From Aureispira sp045105775 (GTDB lineage: Bacteria > Bacteroidota > Bacteroidia > Chitinophagales > Saprospiraceae): a stretch of DNA of 64,000 bases. The stretch covers positions 1-64,000 of the forward strand of contig JBGCDW010000046.1 in the NCBI GenBank assembly GCA_045105775.1, in the 5' to 3' direction. This document shows, piece by piece, positions 62,964-64,000 of the stretch. The notes below the pieces were generated by a model that worked only from the letters and a program-made list of their open reading frames with translations, did no database searches and was not told the DNA's origin. Each line of letters opens with the position of its first letter. The stretch's first letter is position 1. A program made the translations under genes and the position numbers.

Positions 62964-63053
62964 AAGATTGAGTAGGGCGCAATCGTATCGCGCCCACGAA
63001 AAAAATTAGATGTTCAAAGCTTGTCGCAAAGAAACAAAAAAGCAATCAAGATA
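62964..63053 (-). repeat. Leader-like intergenic repeat, copy 2
   Basis: About 90 bp similar to 53060-53149 (AAAGATTGAGTAG, the palindrome GGGCGC/GCGCCC at 62975-62995, GATGTTC, AAGCTTGT, AAAGAAACAAAAAAGC). It lies 14 bp before the rpe start and 25 bp after the Gfo/Idh/MocA stop. Confidence 0.75.
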
Positions 63054-63077
63054 TTTAACACCGTTCGACTAAATTTG

Positions 63078-64000
63078 TTAGGATTGCAAGCGTTTTTGAT
63101 GGGCTTCAATTTCTTCCATGATCCAATACGCCAAGCGCAAGGCTTTGAGGCCATCTTCTAAGCCCACTTTGGGAGGGGTATCATTAAGAATACTAGCGGC
63201 AAAGGTTTCCAATTCCATTTTGATGGCATTGTTGGGTTTGGCGGCTGGACTGTCCAGCTCAATATAGCGTTTGCCAAGTGCCGTGTCCAATTCCATACAC
63301 TGTTCGGCTTCTTGGGGCAATTGCTCATGCAGGCGTACTACTTCTGTTTGTTTGTTCAAAAAGTCCAAACTCAAATAGGCATCGGGCTGAAAAATTCTCA
63401 ACTTGCGCATATTTTTCATAGAAATTCGACTGGCCGTAATATTGACCACTGCACCATTGACAAACTCGATGCGGGCATTGGCAATATCGGCCGAAGGGCT
63501 TACCAAAGCGACTCCACTGGCTTGCACAGCCTTCACTTCGTGCGGAATAAGCTTGAGAATGATGTCCAAATCGTGAATCATCAAATCCAGCACTACCGAT
63601 ACATCGGTACCACGCGGATTGAACAAAGCCAAGCGATGCGCCTCTACAAACATAGGGGAGATGGCCTTATCTTCAATGGCGAGCAAAGCAGGATTGAAAC
63701 GTTCTACATGTCCCACTTGTGCTTTGATAGAGGATTGTGTTTCTACCAAGGCACAAAGGGCTTCCGCTTCTTTTAGGGTGTGGGTGAGGGGCTTCTCTAT
63801 AAAAAAATGTTTGCCAGCCGCGACCACTTGTTGCGCCAATTCAAAATGCGTAATCGTTGGCGTAACAATATCCACCACATCTACAGCCTCCAATAAGGCT
63901 TCAACAGAATCAAAGGCTCGCACTTGGTATTTTTCTACGGCTTTGGCTACTGCTTTTGGGTTGGTATCAAAGACCCCTACAACTTCGTATTGCGGAATTT
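63078..64000 (-). CDS. Gfo/Idh/MocA-family oxidoreductase (N terminus missing)
   Basis: The frame stays open to the window end, so the start and GxGxxG part of the NAD(P) site lie outside. The visible 307 residues include the second Rossmann strand VVGVFDTNPKAVAKA, VDIVTPTITHFE, the family motif KHFFIEKPLTHTLKEAEAL and the C-terminal domain (VGHVERFNPALLAIED, DLMIHDLDIIL). The family oxidises sugars, inositols or related compounds; the substrate is unknown. Confidence 0.9.
   Translation of the reverse strand, partial: IPQYEVVGVFDTNPKAVAKAVEKYQVRAFDSVEALLEAVDVVDIVTPTITHFELAQQVVAAGKHFFIEKPLTHTLKEAEALCALVETQSSIKAQVGHVERFNPALLAIEDKAISPMFVEAHRLALFNPRGTDVSVVLDLMIHDLDIILKLIPHEVKAVQASGVALVSPSADIANARIEFVNGAVVNITASRISMKNMRKLRIFQPDAYLSLDFLNKQTEVVRLHEQLPQEAEQCMELDTALGKRYIELDSPAAKPNNAIKMELETFAASILNDTPPKVGLEDGLKALRLAYWIMEEIEAHQKRLQS

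Overview
The window reads as chromosomal DNA of a low-GC Bacteroidota, most likely a marine or gliding member of the Saprospiria (that rank is inference). Three things support the phylum: a type A T9SS C-terminal sorting domain on the first protein; several DUF4476 and Asn-rich secreted proteins; and promoters of the TTTG / TAnnTTTG type (for example 4081-4112) with few Shine-Dalgarno sequences. The housekeeping genes are trigger factor, hemB, surE, pckA, an ATP-type PEP carboxykinase, truA, sbcD, fmt, rpe and dapF. One tRNA, Leu(UAG), is present.

Layout. 1-12.4 kb is a cell-surface region on the + strand: a truncated repeat-rich T9SS protein, two DUF4476 proteins, a DoxX-like membrane protein with a small partner, and a 1614-residue protein with about 13 Ig-like repeats. 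12.8-16.8 kb (- strand) has two ArsR-type regulators without metal-binding cysteines, trigger factor, tRNA-Leu and an NlpC/P60 peptidase. 16.9-22.3 kb holds a nitrilase, hemB, surE and an aminopeptidase P. 22.6-25.3 kb is a two-gene AAA-ATPase/RloB-like pair that looks like an abortive-infection (AbiL/RloAB-type) defence system; the RloB partner has a long unrecognised C-terminal part. A 147-bp MITE-like element lies just behind it. 25.8-38.8 kb carries a large polytopic membrane protein, an alpha-helical unknown, two small secreted paralogues bracketed by two copies of a promoter plus structured-RNA module, trmN6, two YodC-like proteins (one with an extreme Leu-Asp tail), a lipoprotein, pckA, an aminotransferase and a saccharopine-dehydrogenase-like enzyme.

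39.7-51.6 kb is a + strand signalling cluster: soluble PAS-PAS-HAMP chemoreceptor, CheW, CheY, CheB, CheA, CheC-like, CheR, then STAS, PP2C and HATPase (a complete Rsb-type partner-switch set), then a SulP transporter. No flagellar gene is visible. The chemosensory array probably feeds a partner-switch or gliding output, not a flagellar motor.

51.7-64 kb holds a CpcT/CpeT-family secreted protein and then a long - strand housekeeping run: truA, YkvA-like, sbcD, M32 carboxypeptidase, DUF423, Sua5/YciO, dapF, lipoprotein, fmt, membrane protein, rpe and a truncated Gfo/Idh/MocA oxidoreductase. A family of short GC-rich palindromes is scattered between genes. Two members (53.06 and 62.96 kb) sit inside a conserved ~90-bp leader-like repeat directly in front of two unrelated genes.

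The most interesting unexplained items are the duplicated structured RNA (29.5 and 30.85 kb), the repeated hairpin-linker-terminator module (1.73 and 2.02 kb), the chemosensory plus partner-switch operon, the RloAB-like pair with its extension, and the MITE and palindrome families. All product names come from reading motifs by eye; no database search was run.
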